DNA from: Apoda limacodes
Lineage: Eukaryota > Arthropoda > Insecta > Lepidoptera > Limacodidae
Assembly (NCBI GenBank): GCA_946406115.1
Contig: OX291542.1
Location: forward strand, 27,353,321-27,417,320
Length of the DNA: 64,000 bases
Direction: 5' to 3'
The notes under the pieces were generated by a model. That model saw only the letters and a program-made list of their open reading frames with translations, was not told the DNA's origin and did not search any database. Each line of letters begins with the position of its first letter. The first letter of the stretch is position 1. Below are positions 42,331-54,533 of this stretch, piece by piece. Made by a program: the position numbers and the translations under genes.

Positions 42331-43275
42331 GTTACGAAATGATGTTATTTTTTTTTAAATAAGGAGGGGTTACCCAACCTTTATCTGTGCTAATTTACGT
42401 GCGAACATAATCCCGTAAAAACGTACAATATTGATGTAACCAGTGCGACCTTAAACAGAACTGGCAGAGCGCTATAGTCTACTTGCTGTTTTTCTATGTC
42501 TATCGAAAATATAACAATTAAATCAAAAAGTAGCTGTTGATACTTTCCCTGACTAAGTATAAGAAATAAAAAGAAAGTGACTGGTTTTTACAAGTTTTTA
42601 TAAATAAGTAAGTTGCTTTACTTTTAAACAGCCTTATACGTCTGAAAATTTATTTGGAATTTCCACTACGAAACTATTAATTTGTATAAGTTTAGATCCT
42701 AATTCAGACAGCAGAAGTTTTCATCAAAGTAAAAGCAACTAATTAAACCACAGCTTTCATATTGAATAACAACTACGAACCAACAAATCAGTTCCACGCC
42801 AGTAATTTACTTTGTAAACTTGAAAAGGGTTGTGGATACCAGTACAGTAACAAATTGAAATTCTTTTGCGTCCACGCTTTTTTGTATACCAAATGTTACC
42901 TGAATATTGGATCACTTGCTTATTTAAACGAAATTTTTATTGCAAAGCAGAAAGGTGAATTTGTGATCGCCCAAAATTGAAAGTTTAAATTTTTTTGACA
43001 GTTGGTGCTTAAGCCTAATAAAATCTATTCGTTTTGTATGAGCAGGACGCAATGCCTTCTAAATTTCTAAAAATGCTTACGTATTCCTTACATATCGCAA
43101 AAGATCTGTCAATTTAAGTTTTTGTGATCAGCAACTTTACCATAGTTAATTTTTTTAATGCTTTTTCATATTATTCATTGCTAAGTTCACTGATTAGTTG
43201 GAGTTTCAAGCTTCACTCACACCAATCATAAGAACAACCTGTTACAATGTTGTTCATGAAACAAGTTATTACATT
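42331..43275. other. Intergenic DNA, no recognised feature
   Basis: AT-rich; the 72-codon frame at 42,762 starts with TTG and resembles nothing I know. Confidence 0.5.
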
Positions 43276-43410
43276 TTAAGGGATCGGTAATGCGCTAGTG
43301 ATACCCCATAGTTGTTGCAAGCGTCCATAGGTTGCGGTGACCGCTTACCATCAGGCGGACCATAAGCTTGTGGTATAAAAAGAGAAAAAATGGTATAAAA
43401 AGAGAAAAAA
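43276..43410 (+). mobile_element. Short 3' end of a Jockey/CR1-group LINE with duplicated tail
   Basis: GTTGCAAGCGTCCATAGGTTGCGG to the 3' end match the LINE's last 130 bases. The tail unit TGGTATAAAAAGAGAAAAAA occurs twice in perfect tandem (43,371-43,390 and 43,391-43,410). Confidence 0.65.
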
Positions 43411-45080
43411 ACAGGGTACGGCAATAAATTAGTTTTATAGTAAAACTGTTAATACGTAAGTGAGTAGGTAACGATACTTACTTTTGAAGATAGGACAGAA
43501 GTTACCGTTTCTAGCAAAACTACTACAACTTGCATCGTCTTAAATAGCTTAGGAGTCGTTTTATTGTTTTTTTAATCAAATTTTTTAAGTAAACTTTGTA
43601 CGAAAAGTCAATAAAAATATCCAATGGTGGCGCTAGTAGACCGCAGGGATAGCCTTAACTATCAAATAATTAAATACTCCATAAGGCCTTGTTTTTGATA
43701 ATTCCATGAAAAAAAAGTGTACGCACACACACAGACTTCACTCTTAAAATACTCGAAAATCGTTCTCACATCAGTCTCGAAACTTAAAAAAAAATACAAA
43801 TTTAATTTCCAGTTTCGAAGCCATTTCAGTAACTTCTCATCTCGAAAAGAAATTGGATATACTGATTGGAATATTTAAAGATACCTATCTACTGTTCTAT
43901 TAAATATCAGCTGCCTTATACCCTCAAAGTAAAATTGAATAATTAGCTGGTTTCATTAAGACATAACGTGGTTATAATTAATATTATTGATTTACTAGAC
44001 CAATCTAATTTAAAATTACTGCATAGAAAATTCTGTGTTCAAAAAAATACTTATTAAAGCATAGAAACAAAAAAAACCTAAGCTTTATTTATCATTTAGT
44101 CATTGATTAGAAAGAGAGATCGAAAACACACGTTGCAAGCTAGTCTGTGCAAGTGAGATAGCGAGATATGACGTTCTACTATAAAATCGACTTTGTTTCA
44201 TCCCCAAGAGCGACAACCCAAGCCGAGGCTCCCCCCGCGGCGAGCCCTTGAGCTTTGGGCTCTATATGGGCTGAAACTCCTTTAGAGTCTCGCCCCAAAA
44301 GTCAACTGAAGCAGTAATGGCTGCATCAGCCAACTGCATAGTCAGTTCAGAAATAAAAAGAATCGTTTCTTGTGCTGTGAGGTTTTTATAACAAGTAAAG
44401 CAGCCAAAGTTTTGTTACTCCTTTAGCGCGTAGGGGATACGTGCAGAGGTACTGGCGGCAGTTCCTGCGGACGTTAGTATCTTTATCTCCCTAAGATAAA
44501 GATAGGAATGTTTTTCTGTATAGTGCAACAAACTTTTGTGACTTGGTGGTCAAAAATTAAAACTAGAGACGCCATATTAAAATGATGTGAACTTATAACG
44601 ACACTAGCGAACTAAAACCAAAGGTTATAAGGTCAAAGAAGTTCGTAGCACTATACATTGTAAATGCTTTTGAAAAAAAAAATCTTATATATATGCATAT
44701 CTTATCTTATCGATACACAAATACTTCAATTCGGAAGCTTTGGTTAGTTCAAAGGCGCACAAACAAAGTAGCGGGTTTGAATTGTCAGTGCAGTTAAATG
44801 TAGAAAATTTAATATCAAAGTTTAATAGAAATGCGACAAACTGTAGGAAGTAAACGAGTCGTCTCTTTTGAAACTTTTGATTGGTTTCCTTTGAATTGTA
44901 TATCACAATATTTGCAGACGAAATTGAAATATTTTAATCCGAACCTAACAGAACTAAAATCTTTTAAAGTTGAATTAGATTTTGAATTCCATTATTTAAT
45001 TAAAGTTGTCGGTTTTCTTACGATTTTAAGTCTGAAATATAAATAAATAAAACATGTTTCACCTTCTTAAGGCATGCAAA
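43411..45080. other. Intergenic DNA with a GC-rich block
   Basis: 44,215-44,345 (AACCCAAGCCGAGGCTCCCC, CGGCGAGCCCTTGAGCTTTG, AGTAATGGCTGCATCAGCCA) is GC-rich in an AT-rich setting and may be an old repeat. The overlapping opposite frames around 44,685-45,046 look like chance. Confidence 0.45.
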
Positions 45081-45084
45081 ATTA

Positions 45085-45340
45085 TTCTTTCAATATCTTA
45101 ATTTACAAAATTATCACACTTGGGTATTTATATTCGAAAAATTCTTGTAACGTATAAAAGCATCGATTCACAAGCCGTTGCTGCAGTCTGTATTTGTAAT
45201 GATTCATTGTAAGCTCTCTGATGTCTTTAGGTATCTTATTGAACACCATAATTGACGTGATGTAACAATTTTTTTGATATAGAGTGCTTTTACACGTTTC
45301 TTGTTTTAATTTTGTGATATCTGTGAAGATGTTCATATTA
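45085..45340 (-). pseudogene. C-terminal fragment of a CR1/Jockey-group LINE
   Basis: A 77-codon minus frame with SIMVFNKIPKDIRELTMNHY and RLVNRCFYTLQEFFEYK matches the usual LINE C-terminus (F/YNK-IP--I+-L-----FK--L---L----FYS--EF). It is related in layout to the 3' end of the relic at 40,335. Confidence 0.55.
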
Positions 45341-46167
45341 TCCTATTTCCAAATGTTACAAATATTAAACTGACTAATGCATGCACTGCACCGTAATACA
45401 TCGCACAGTATATGTATTTTAATACTCCCGTACTTTAATTTTGAAATTATGAAATCAAAACTCTTATCGGATTAGTAGTCTTTTCCCCCACTCGTTGCAT
45501 AAAGTATGTACTTGTAACATCAAAGCATGAACAAAGACTAACATTAAAGTACAAACATAAGTAAGTAAATTGTACGCCTCATAATAAAGCATTGGTTCCG
45601 AACCTGGGGGTGATAACCCCCACGGGAATAAAACAGTAATTCTGCAGGGGTTATAAGGTTGGTAGATTATAGATAATAACTTTTGTAACTATTAACTAAA
45701 AAATTATAAAAGTTCTCTTGTGATGTAAATACGTACAAAAACTAAAAAAAGGGTGGTCATTACTGTACTCTATCCGACTATCTAGTTTCATGGAAATATG
45801 ACTAATATCTTGACAGGATAAGGTTCCGTGGTTCAATAAATTTTCCTACTGTCTCTGAACCAATATTTTTCCGACATAGATAATCGTCAATCTAACTCTT
45901 TTTTACGGATCATGATATTTTTAAAGCCAAAGCAGACGAAGAAACCTTTTTTTTAAAACAAGTCATATGGGTGATAATATTAAAAAGGTTAGCAACCACT
46001 GGAATAAAGAATGTGAGGCACAGGTCCAGCACGCTTTCGCTAGATGCCGTTGTATTAAAAATAAATGGCACATTTTGCCGCGTTATATGCTTGAGCAGAC
46101 ATTATGAGTAAATAAAAACATTAATGAAGTAAATATAAATATACAACTGTTGTACCCTCCCCCCTGT

Positions 46168-46586
46168 GATTCATTTTAATAACAATAATATCCAGAATAT
46201 AAATAACAATTACTATTATAAGTAAAAACTGATTTAAGTAAACTTTAATTTACAACATTAAATCTAATATTAAATTTTTTTCTGGTCATATAAAAATGTG
46301 TGAATATTTAAAGCGTCTACCTGTTGCCGTTATCAATATCGAGCAAAATAGAGCAAAAAAAATCACGTTTGTTGTATGAGTAAATAAATTATTTTAAAAA
46401 TTTATTTTATTTTGTTTTTTAGTATTTGTTGTTATAGCGGCAACAGTAATACATCTCCTGTGAAAATTTCAACTGTTTATCACGGTGCATGATATACAGC
46501 CTGGTGACAGTCGGACGGACGGACGGACAATGGAGTCTTAGTAATAGGGTTCCGCTAATTACCCTTAGGGTACGGAACCCTAAAAA
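46168..46586 (+). mobile_element. GGTTCCGTA-family element, subfamily Y, truncated
   Basis: AATATCCAGAATATAAATAAC through AAGCGTCTACCTGTTGCCG and CAGCCTGGTGACAGTCGGAC to TAGGGTACGGAACCCTAAAA. The first 170 bases match 58,400-58,560 in reverse and the last part matches 36,575-36,855. The outer left end is missing. Confidence 0.65.
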
Positions 46587-46769
46587 GCATTTATGTATGA
46601 ACATCAGCAGATTTGTTGTAAAGCAGTAGCTTAGTTGACTCTAGCTTGAACAATTCATTTACGTACAATTTGGTAATAATTTGCTTTTACGCGACTGTAA
46701 TTTATCTTTTGGTAACAAGTTTTTTTTTAAAAAAAAACCCTGTTTTTAAAATTCACATTATCAGGTTTC

Positions 46770-46970
46770 CAGTGTTGGGAAAAATTTAATCGCAATTAAC
46801 AATAAATTAATTGTAACTTACACGTTAACAACTAATTAAAATATTTTAATTGCTGCAGTCACAAATTAACAATAAATTGATTGTCAATTGTGGCTTATGC
46901 AATTAACACTAATTCGAATGTAAGTTTTAGCAGACACAATTAATTTATTATTAATTGCAATTAAATTATG
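46770..46970. mobile_element. hAT-like MITE remnant
   Basis: Begins CAGTGTTGGGAAAAATTTAA, a hAT-type terminus. TTTAATCGCAATTAACAATA with AATTAATTGT near the left is repeated inverted near the right (ACAATTAATTTATTATTAAT then TGCAATTAAATT). The right outer CAGTG-type end is not preserved. Confidence 0.5.
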
Positions 46971-47189
46971 CCGAAATTTTTTTATACATTAAAATGCACT
47001 TAAATTACGATTTGAGGAGTATTCTTTTGTATCATTGTTATAAAACAAATAAAAAGCTACACAGAACCTACAGGAGATCTTACAAATGATGAAACTTTCT
47101 ACATAAGTCAAGTACAAGAACTATATTTAAATACACAAAATATAGGAAAATTGTACAATAGGATACAAAGCGACCAAGGAAATAAATAA

Positions 47190-47430
47190 ATAAATTTAAA
47201 TATTTTTGGACATTACAGACAGCGCCGTCTGGCCCAAAGAAAGCAAAGCTTGTAATACATATATATTCCTTTTTTTTTCAATACATACATATCGTACATA
47301 AATACTCCCTAACTTTAGACAAACACCACCACCAAAGATATGGTTATCACAAATGTGTGTCCAGTGCAGGAATCGAACCCACGGCACCGCAGCCGGCTAC
47401 ACAAGCAACTAGGCTGCGAGGGAGTCTACA
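47190..47430 (-). mobile_element. tRNA-derived SINE, family 3
   Basis: Minus strand: CTCGCAGCCTAGTTGCTTGT and TAGCCGGCTGCGGTGCCGTG (tRNA-like head), GGGTTCGATTCC (B box), a body with TGTGATAACCATATCTTTGG, and a 3' part GCTTTCTTTGGGCCAGACGG. Confidence 0.7.
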
Positions 47431-48182
47431 CTAAATATAAATACACTACAGAATACACATTACAAAATTATGTGTATTTAATGGAATAAGGACAGTTATA
47501 CCAAAGCATTTACAAAACAAAATACTTCAGGAACTACATAATAGTACTACCTACACAATTTCTTTATTAGCTTCATCAGAATAAATAGAAAAAATGTTTT
47601 CATCACAGTAGGTATACCATAAAAAAGTCACGATTTTAAACAAAGCAACATTTTTAACAATAAATCAGGCGTAAATGGAATGCTTTTAGACTCAAAGAGT
47701 TTCTGTTTACTATATTTTATTTGTTCTACAAAACTTTTGATCGAATAAATCCAACAACTTATCGGGTTATACGACTGAGTGCTCCTATGGAGCAATGCAT
47801 CTCGAGATATGAAATGTGCTGCCAAGCATTAGAGGCAATATCGTAAGGATACGAAAAGCCTGACGCATACTTGAGACTAAACTGTCCTTAGGAAAAACAA
47901 AAAAACTTAGAGTATATAGAGTTATTTTCCGCCTGTGCGGAAGTCAGTTATCATCTAGGAATTCTACTAGAATTCCATGATCGAAAATGAATCATATCAT
48001 AGTACTTTTCGTCCTCCTTACTAAAAATGTACTAAAAATAGGTAACACCGGTGCTCAGTTGTAACGTTTGAGTGTCATACGGTTTCCCTCAAAGAATATT
48101 CCAGTGCCAATAGTGCTAAGTCAATCGCATGCCCTATAACGAAAAATAAACTGCCTTAATTGTTTTTGAAATAGTATATGCA

Positions 48183-48190
48183 TATAAAAG
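48183..48190 (+). promoter_or_regulatory. Possible TATA box
   Basis: TATAAAAG, 44 bases before the possible signal-peptide start codon at 48,234, placing a start site near 48,212. Significant only if the following exon is real. Confidence 0.25.
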
Positions 48191-48233
48191 TAAAAAACAT
48201 TTTCTACAAATAATTATTTAAAAGAAACTAAAA

Positions 48234-48325
48234 ATGGCCATATTATTGATTGGTATATTTTTGTGTGTACACGAACTATTACAAGTACCTTCTAACAACA
48301 ATGACATGTTAAAGAGATACGTCTT
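48234..48325 (+). CDS. Possible first exon of a small secreted protein
   Basis: ATG followed by MAILLIGIFLCVHELLQ, a good signal-peptide shape (short n-region, hydrophobic core, then VPSNNNDMLKRYV). At 48,326 a strong donor GTAAGT follows; without splicing the frame stops two codons later. The exon is 92 bases, ending in phase 2. A TATA box lies upstream. No family is recognised. A terminal-exon candidate of compatible phase lies at 54,431. This may all be chance in AT-rich DNA, where hydrophobic frames are common. Confidence 0.28.
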
Positions 48326-48454
48326 GTAAGTATAAGTATATATGACCTTTATGTGTTAATAAGGTTTTAGTTATAAAAGAATTTGTTTTATTATTAACTG
48401 GCAGTGTTAAAAGCACCAAATTCAGATTCTACTCAAAGCTTTAAATCTAAGTTC

Positions 48455-48738
48455 TGTTGGGGCACGGCCTACCCTCATACGAGAGGGTGATTTGGGCCAT
48501 AGTACACACGCCGGCCAAGTGCGGATTGTGGACTTCACATACATCTTTTTTTTTTCTTGACGTATGCAGGTTTCCTCACAATGTTTTCCTTCACCGAAAA
48601 GCCAGTGGTGTGAATAAATAAATCAGTGTACTTGAGAAATTAAGAAAAGACTCATTGGTACACGCAGACTCCGGGGTTCGAACCTTCGCCACTTGGGACG
48701 TGAAGTGAAATTTAAACCCCTCGGCCACCACCGACAAA
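48455..48738 (-). mobile_element. tRNA-related repeat, family 2, best-preserved copy
   Basis: Minus strand: GTCGGTGGTGGCCGAGGGGT (A-box-like), GGCGAAGGTTCGAACCCCGG (B box), then GAGGAAACCTGCATACGTCA and GGCCCAAATCACCCTCTCGT. Nearly the same as 20,030-20,262 with a longer left end. It lies just after the possible exon at 48,234. Confidence 0.7.
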
Positions 48739-50859
48739 TTTGAAAACAATAAACCTAAGTTAGAACAATACATTTAACTATTTGATTATTTTCCAAATGA
48801 GACTGATACATAAATCATGTAAATGCCATAAAGCATATTTCAATTGCTAATCGCTCGTACACAAACATTAATACCAATCTGCATACACAATTATCGAATG
48901 ACACGCTTTTGTTGCTGATTGCGTAATCAATCTTGTGACCATTTAAACACAACGTGTAATCTATTTCTATTTTCAATAACAAGTTTTGACAGAATAATAC
49001 AATAAAAACTAAAACATAATGTTACAAAAATTAAATACAATTTTCATTTGAAAATCTAATATCTAGAAGTTACACAATAAAATTGATGACATGTTAGGGG
49101 GCTTCCATTAATTTGTCTTAATAATATTATCTTTATTTTCAACAACATTTGAGAATTTGGTTTTCATATTTGCAGACTTTTTAAAGACTAGTGCCCACAG
49201 AGACTTAACTATGTATATTGTACTCTTGCCGCGGTTCTAACAAAGAAATAGGTTCATGAATCTTAAACATTTTTTAGGTACTGCACTTAAATTATTGACA
49301 AAGTTTGCCAATCTCTGACCTAATTGCATGAAACATGCAAAACTTGTGTCATTCTTAGTCTTTGAGACATAACATAGACTGACGTACTTATATATTAAAT
49401 TAAGATTATAGTTTATCTGTCAACTTAACGGAAAGGCTATTTTGATGAAATATTGTAATGTCAGCAAAAATAAAGAGAGAGATAAGAAGATAGTGAAAAA
49501 TATTACGGTGTAAACAGTGTTATAGATAAAAAAACAAAAATTTGAGGTTAAATTTTTTATTTTTTACTCGTGAGTTTTTTTTTTTTGTAAACCTATTTAA
49601 GAGGGCCCCCAACGCGCATATTCATTTGCTTTATGGGCGTTAATCTGAAATCGACAATGTTATTCTCCAATAGAGCTCATTATTCAGTGACTAAAATTTA
49701 TTATATATAGGCGTACAGCTTAGCGTAAAAAGTGGAAAATAATTAATTACGATAACATCGCATAAGATATAAAAATTCTATTACAGTAATTTTCTAGCTT
49801 TATAGTTACTTGATATTTCATGAAATAAATTATGTTCCCGCTACTAGTTGATAATGAGTTATGAATTAAAAATAGAAAAACGAGAGGTGTGCCCGTTATT
49901 TTATTAAAGCGATATTTTAACAGAAATTATAAAACAAATACAGTAATTTTCTAGTAAAAGAATGTAGAAAGCTATGTTATTCTTTATCAGTCTAAAACTT
50001 GCCATAGGGGGCAGTGGAAACGATTTTAAAAACGAGCAGAAAACTGCACATTCAAGTAGGGCGTAGCCTTAATAACCGCTTTCAGTCTCTTTATATTGTA
50101 TTTGTGTAATACAAAAATTTTAAAATATTTTTATGTAATACAAGAAAAACTTATTTTGAACCCATTTTTTTGAGATTTTACAGTCAGAGTGATTTTTCAA
50201 CAGAAATTATGAATTAACTGCGTATTGTGGAAATCCGAAAAAAAACATTGTATTTGCATCGCAAAAAAAAAAGGAATTTCGTTCGTGCATGAATTAAAAA
50301 ATGTTCTAGGAACCTAACTTTAACATAATATAACATTGTTCAGGCAAAATACTACCACTATAACAACATTAGAAAATAAACACCATTTGTCGGAAGATTT
50401 CTGGTAATCAAAATGCAGTTATAAAAAGTAAATATTTAACTTTATAATCAATTCACAAAGTGTCTAAGCCACGTTAATTTTACACGTAAAAATCGGGAGT
50501 CTGCATGGCGGGCGGTCCGTTTACCGATAACTCGATACAGCGACTGCTCTACTTCAATGCACATTTATAAAAGCTAACTCTTAGCCGTGGCTCTGCACAC
50601 GTGGAATTTGGATCCTGGTGACATTAATTTCAACGAACTTTTTGACTATTATTTAACAAATGATGCAGGAAAATGTAAATTATCAACCATCCTTTTTAGG
50701 AACATAGAATTTGGGATGATTAGATAAAAACTTCTAAAGTTGTTTTTTTGTAACAATCCCTTAAATCGTTATTGTATTTTGTGCACTTTCTATTATTATT
50801 TTAAAAGCTCAATATAAAAATAAACAGTATACTAATGCTATTCGCATGTATTACAAATC
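48739..50859. other. AT-rich intergenic DNA
   Basis: No gene, RNA or named repeat recognised. Confidence 0.5.
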
Positions 50860-51085
50860 TTCAAATATAAAGTTTCCATTTTATATTCATGCAAAAATCG
50901 TATGTCTGACCCTAAAACTCGTTATTAAATTAAACTCGTGTTACTCATAACCAGTGACCCTACCTTTGGGTGTATTATTACAGATATCATTTGATTTTAC
51001 GGGTCATGTCCTGAACTAAGTAAGTAGCGCCTATGTTTTCTTAGCCGTGATAATTTGTTGTACCTAAGTTAACTCGCTTTTGTGA
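50860..51085. repeat. Unnamed repeat, copy 2 (partner at 29,480-29,755)
   Basis: TATATTCATGCAAAAATCGT, AACTCGTTATTAAATTAAAC and AACCAGTGACCCTACCTTTG followed by GGGTGTATTATTAC match copy 1 in order and spacing. Confidence 0.55.
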
Positions 51086-51149
51086 ATTATTTACATAATA
51101 TATGGAGAGTCTGTTAGTCAATCTTTATTTACTTTATGCAGAAAATCGT

Positions 51150-51550
51150 CGCTTAAGAGTTTTTCCCGGCTCTTGTTAGTAAAAAACATTGAGCATTATT
51201 TTTTATATATTGTTGCTAGGGAGTAATTCATGTAATTTTGTACATGGAAATACCTATTTTGGACAAATACAATTTAATTCAGGAATTGTTGCTAAAGAGT
51301 TTTTCGCTAACTATTCTTAATAAAAACAATGAGCATTATATTGTATATGGCAGTACCTATTTTGGTCTTATATTATATTTTTTAGGAATTGTTGCAAAAG
51401 AGTTTTTCGCTAGCTATTCTTAATAGAAACAATGAGCGTCACATAGTATATGCTGCCATATTACTTATATTACTTATTTTAGTCAAACATAACATTATTT
51501 AGGAATTCATGCTGGAATGTTTTCGCCGGCTATTCTTAGTAAAAACAGTC
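51150..51550. repeat. Four-copy diverged tandem repeat, 103-140 bp period
   Basis: GAGTTTTTC-C--GCTATTCTTA-TA-AAACA-TGAGCAT motifs recur at about 51,157, 51,297, 51,400 and 51,517, each preceded (except the first) by AGGAATT-TTGC. The open frame at 51,238 is read-through of two units. Confidence 0.7.
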
Positions 51551-53259
51551 GGATGGGAGTCAGAAGTCATACCTCTTCATACTAACCAATGTTTAATCTG
51601 TTGTCATACTATAAAATAAAGAAACGTTCGTTTGTTTTTTTCAACGCAGAAATGACTGATTTGCCTATACCAAGCAGCGTGTCGCTGATATGTAGTATGG
51701 GGGTAACTGTTGGATATACAGTTCATATTTTATGGATGTAACTGCAGAAGTAGCTGGAATAAACCACATCATGATATGGAATTTTGGGGATCTCTTTTCA
51801 CCAACCACTTTAGTCCTGCGCAACAAGTGGCGAGCTCGTCACTGCAACTACAAATTATTAATAAGTAATAAACGTTTTAGTTAAGGTGTAACGAAAAAAA
51901 TTCTAACGTAAACGTATCTTCAATTGAACCACGGGTACCTAAATTATACCCAAGAAAATTTTATCGATTAAATATTTGAATAAGGCTCAAATAATAAATA
52001 ATTTTAGAAATTGGATTATATTTTGTAGTGCTAAAGTGCAATTCGTCTTTTAAGAACCAACATTTTTAATTGAAGGAAACATTTTGATGCAAAAGAGCTT
52101 CATCGTCGTCGCCATGTTAATTTAACAATAATATTTGATTTTTCTGTACGCCTAGAAACAAAGTTTTCGTTTCGCACACTTAGTATTAAGAAAGTAAAGA
52201 TACTACTTTTTTTCTATAGATGTTTTAAGTTTTCGTTTATTGTTTATCTTTTCTTTAACAGCAGATATTTAATCCTTTGTTTTGTTTCTATGTGCTTTCT
52301 TCTAAAGATAATGTACAGGACGATAAAAATTAACTCGACAGCTTTAAAGCTACTTTGTTCATTCAATTTTTTTTATATAGCTATAAAGCAAGTTATATGT
52401 TTTCTGTCTTCATTTAAAATTAGTATACTATTAATAAGATATTTGTTTTAAATCCTTAGATCAGTTGCATAAATTGTAATGGTACAATTTATGAAGCTGA
52501 ATGTAGTCCTATTTACGGGACATGACACGGTATTTTTGCAATTATCTGCCGAATAAAACATTTATTACGTGCAAAATACATATGTAGTACATAGAAGCCG
52601 GTCCAATATTGGTTACTGTCCCTTAAGTAGTAGAAAACGATGTATCTACTACTTGTTCCGATTCTCACGCTACCGAATCCGCAGACTACAGCTTCTGTGC
52701 AATAAGTAATAAGAATATTCGAATTACATCAAAGTGTAATTAAAAGCTACCAAAGAGATATAAAAAATTAATAACTTTGAATATGATGATTGAATAAATG
52801 AAGGTTAAATGATTTTTATGCTTTTACTAAATTTTTATTTTCTAAATTCTGTAGAAAACTGACAGTAAAAGACAGACGAACAACAAAATGATTCTGTATT
52901 TTTTTTATTTCATTTTATATAATTATATAGATATTTAATATTTTCTAATATAATATAATAAAAATAAAGTTTAAATTGGCAAAATACATTCAACACTAAA
53001 TATTTTATATGAATAATGTATTCCAAAATATTGTTGTTAAGATGCAGAGGTAGATAACAGCATGTTTTGTAAGAAACTTTGGAAGAAACAGAATACTTAC
53101 AAAACAATCTAAATCAAGTTGTTATTGACTTCACAAACAGTGGGTAAAGTTCTGAGGAAATCGCATTTACTTCCGTAAAAGCTCAGATGCGTACACGAGT
53201 GTGACGTATTTACGTCGCATATATAAAAGTACTAGTTTTAGCCCGCGGTTCCATCCGTC
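51551..53259. other. AT-rich intergenic DNA
   Basis: No recognised gene or repeat. Confidence 0.5.
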
Positions 53260-53460
53260 CTATATTTAGGTATTGGTGTAGGATTTCAACGTTAACTCCT
53301 CAAATATAAAAAAAATAAAACCGATTCACACTTTATGTTTTCAAGTGGCCTATGCCCTTTACCGAAACTAAAACTATCTCCGTGACAAATTTCATTTTAA
53401 TCGGTTTAGCAGTTTAAGCTGTTTAAACAAACAGACAGACAGACAAAGTTATATTTATAT
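53260..53460 (+). repeat. Dispersed repeat (as at 24,940)
   Basis: AAGTGGCCTATGCCCTTTAC, AACTATCTCCGTGACAAATT and ATTTTAATCGGTTTAGCAGT then CAGACAGACAGACAAAG. The order is the same as at 25,220-25,320. Confidence 0.5.
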
Positions 53461-53799
53461 TTATTTATTTATAATTTGAGTATGGATAAGACATAAGTTG
53501 TAAAGTAATGCATGAATCTACATAATTATATAATTTCTTTTCAAATAGGTGAATGTTTTTTTAATCTACTGACACAGCAATAAATATTTACAAAGTCAAA
53601 CATTCAATTAGGGATGACATGGAAAAAATAATAGTTCTGAAACTTAGATAATTTTAGAGCAAAGATAATAAACATTGAAAGATTAAAAAAATGTTAATGT
53701 TAAAAAATACAATGTCAAATAATGACCCTAAAACTTACAATACAAAATAAACATTTTCTGAACAATACGAAGAAAAGGCGTAATACGAACAACTTAACA

Positions 53800-53885
53800 A
53801 GTGTTTCCACCAGAGCAGAAGCACCCGCTGGGCTGTAAAGACAGGAGAAATGATGTGAAACTGATGCGGGCACCTAACGAGTGAC
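53800..53885. repeat. Unnamed short repeat, copy 2 (partner at 32,640)
   Basis: See the partner; shared blocks keep the same order and spacing over about 85 bases. Confidence 0.5.
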
Positions 53886-54430
53886 TTGCCTACTTATTCT
53901 GACATAAATGGATTTACTGTCTTAAAAAATGTGGCAACGTTCTTAATATTGCAAAAAGTATTTCTCTATTGTTGTGATTTTTTCAGATTATGAGACTTAC
54001 GATCTAAAAATTAGAGGAACAAGGGAAACAAAATTATATCCAACATGTCCTGACTGATTGTTCATTTAAACGAAACGCACTGACGCTAATAAAATAAAAG
54101 TAGAATGGGCAAAATAGCAAATGTCGACCAATCAACGAGACTTATTTATCTAAATAGACCTTGAAATACAGACCAACTTCTACAATGGCAGTAAGAAAAA
54201 TATGCCTTCAGTCTTCTTTAACCTTTTTCCCTTTTTATTTTTATTATGAACACTAAACGAAAATTATTTTATGCTAAGTGTAATTTGACCCTTACCCCTA
54301 TTCTAGTCCTTAGCAGTCGTTTTTTTGATTATCTCGTTGCGATCTTTATAAGTAGCTTTAAAAATCAGAACGAAGACATCTTCTTACAATATTATTTTTA
54401 ATCTGACAATGTCTTCATTTGTGACCATAG

Positions 54431-54515
54431 TGTCTCTGAACCCATCAGCGCCGCCGTGGATGAGATTGAGTCTTTGTACGAGGCACATGCCCAAAAGCGT
54501 ACAGCCTACGCCTAA
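54431..54515 (+). CDS. Possible terminal exon of a small protein
   Basis: After an acceptor-like CCATAG (ends 54,430) the frame reads VSEPISAAVDEIESLYEAHA then QKRTAYA and TAA at 54,513-54,515. It is GC-rich and coding-like amid AT-rich DNA, and an AATAAA follows 18 bases after the stop. The frame is also open back to 54,402. It starts with one base that would complete a split codon, the phase left by the possible exon at 48,234. I do not recognise the protein; a processed-pseudogene scrap is the main alternative. Confidence 0.3.
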
Positions 54516-54533
54516 GTATCTTTTTTTATTAAA

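Noticed and set aside
51238..51423. 61-codon frame in the tandem repeat
   Set aside because: The frame merely spans two units of the minisatellite and is not coding-like.
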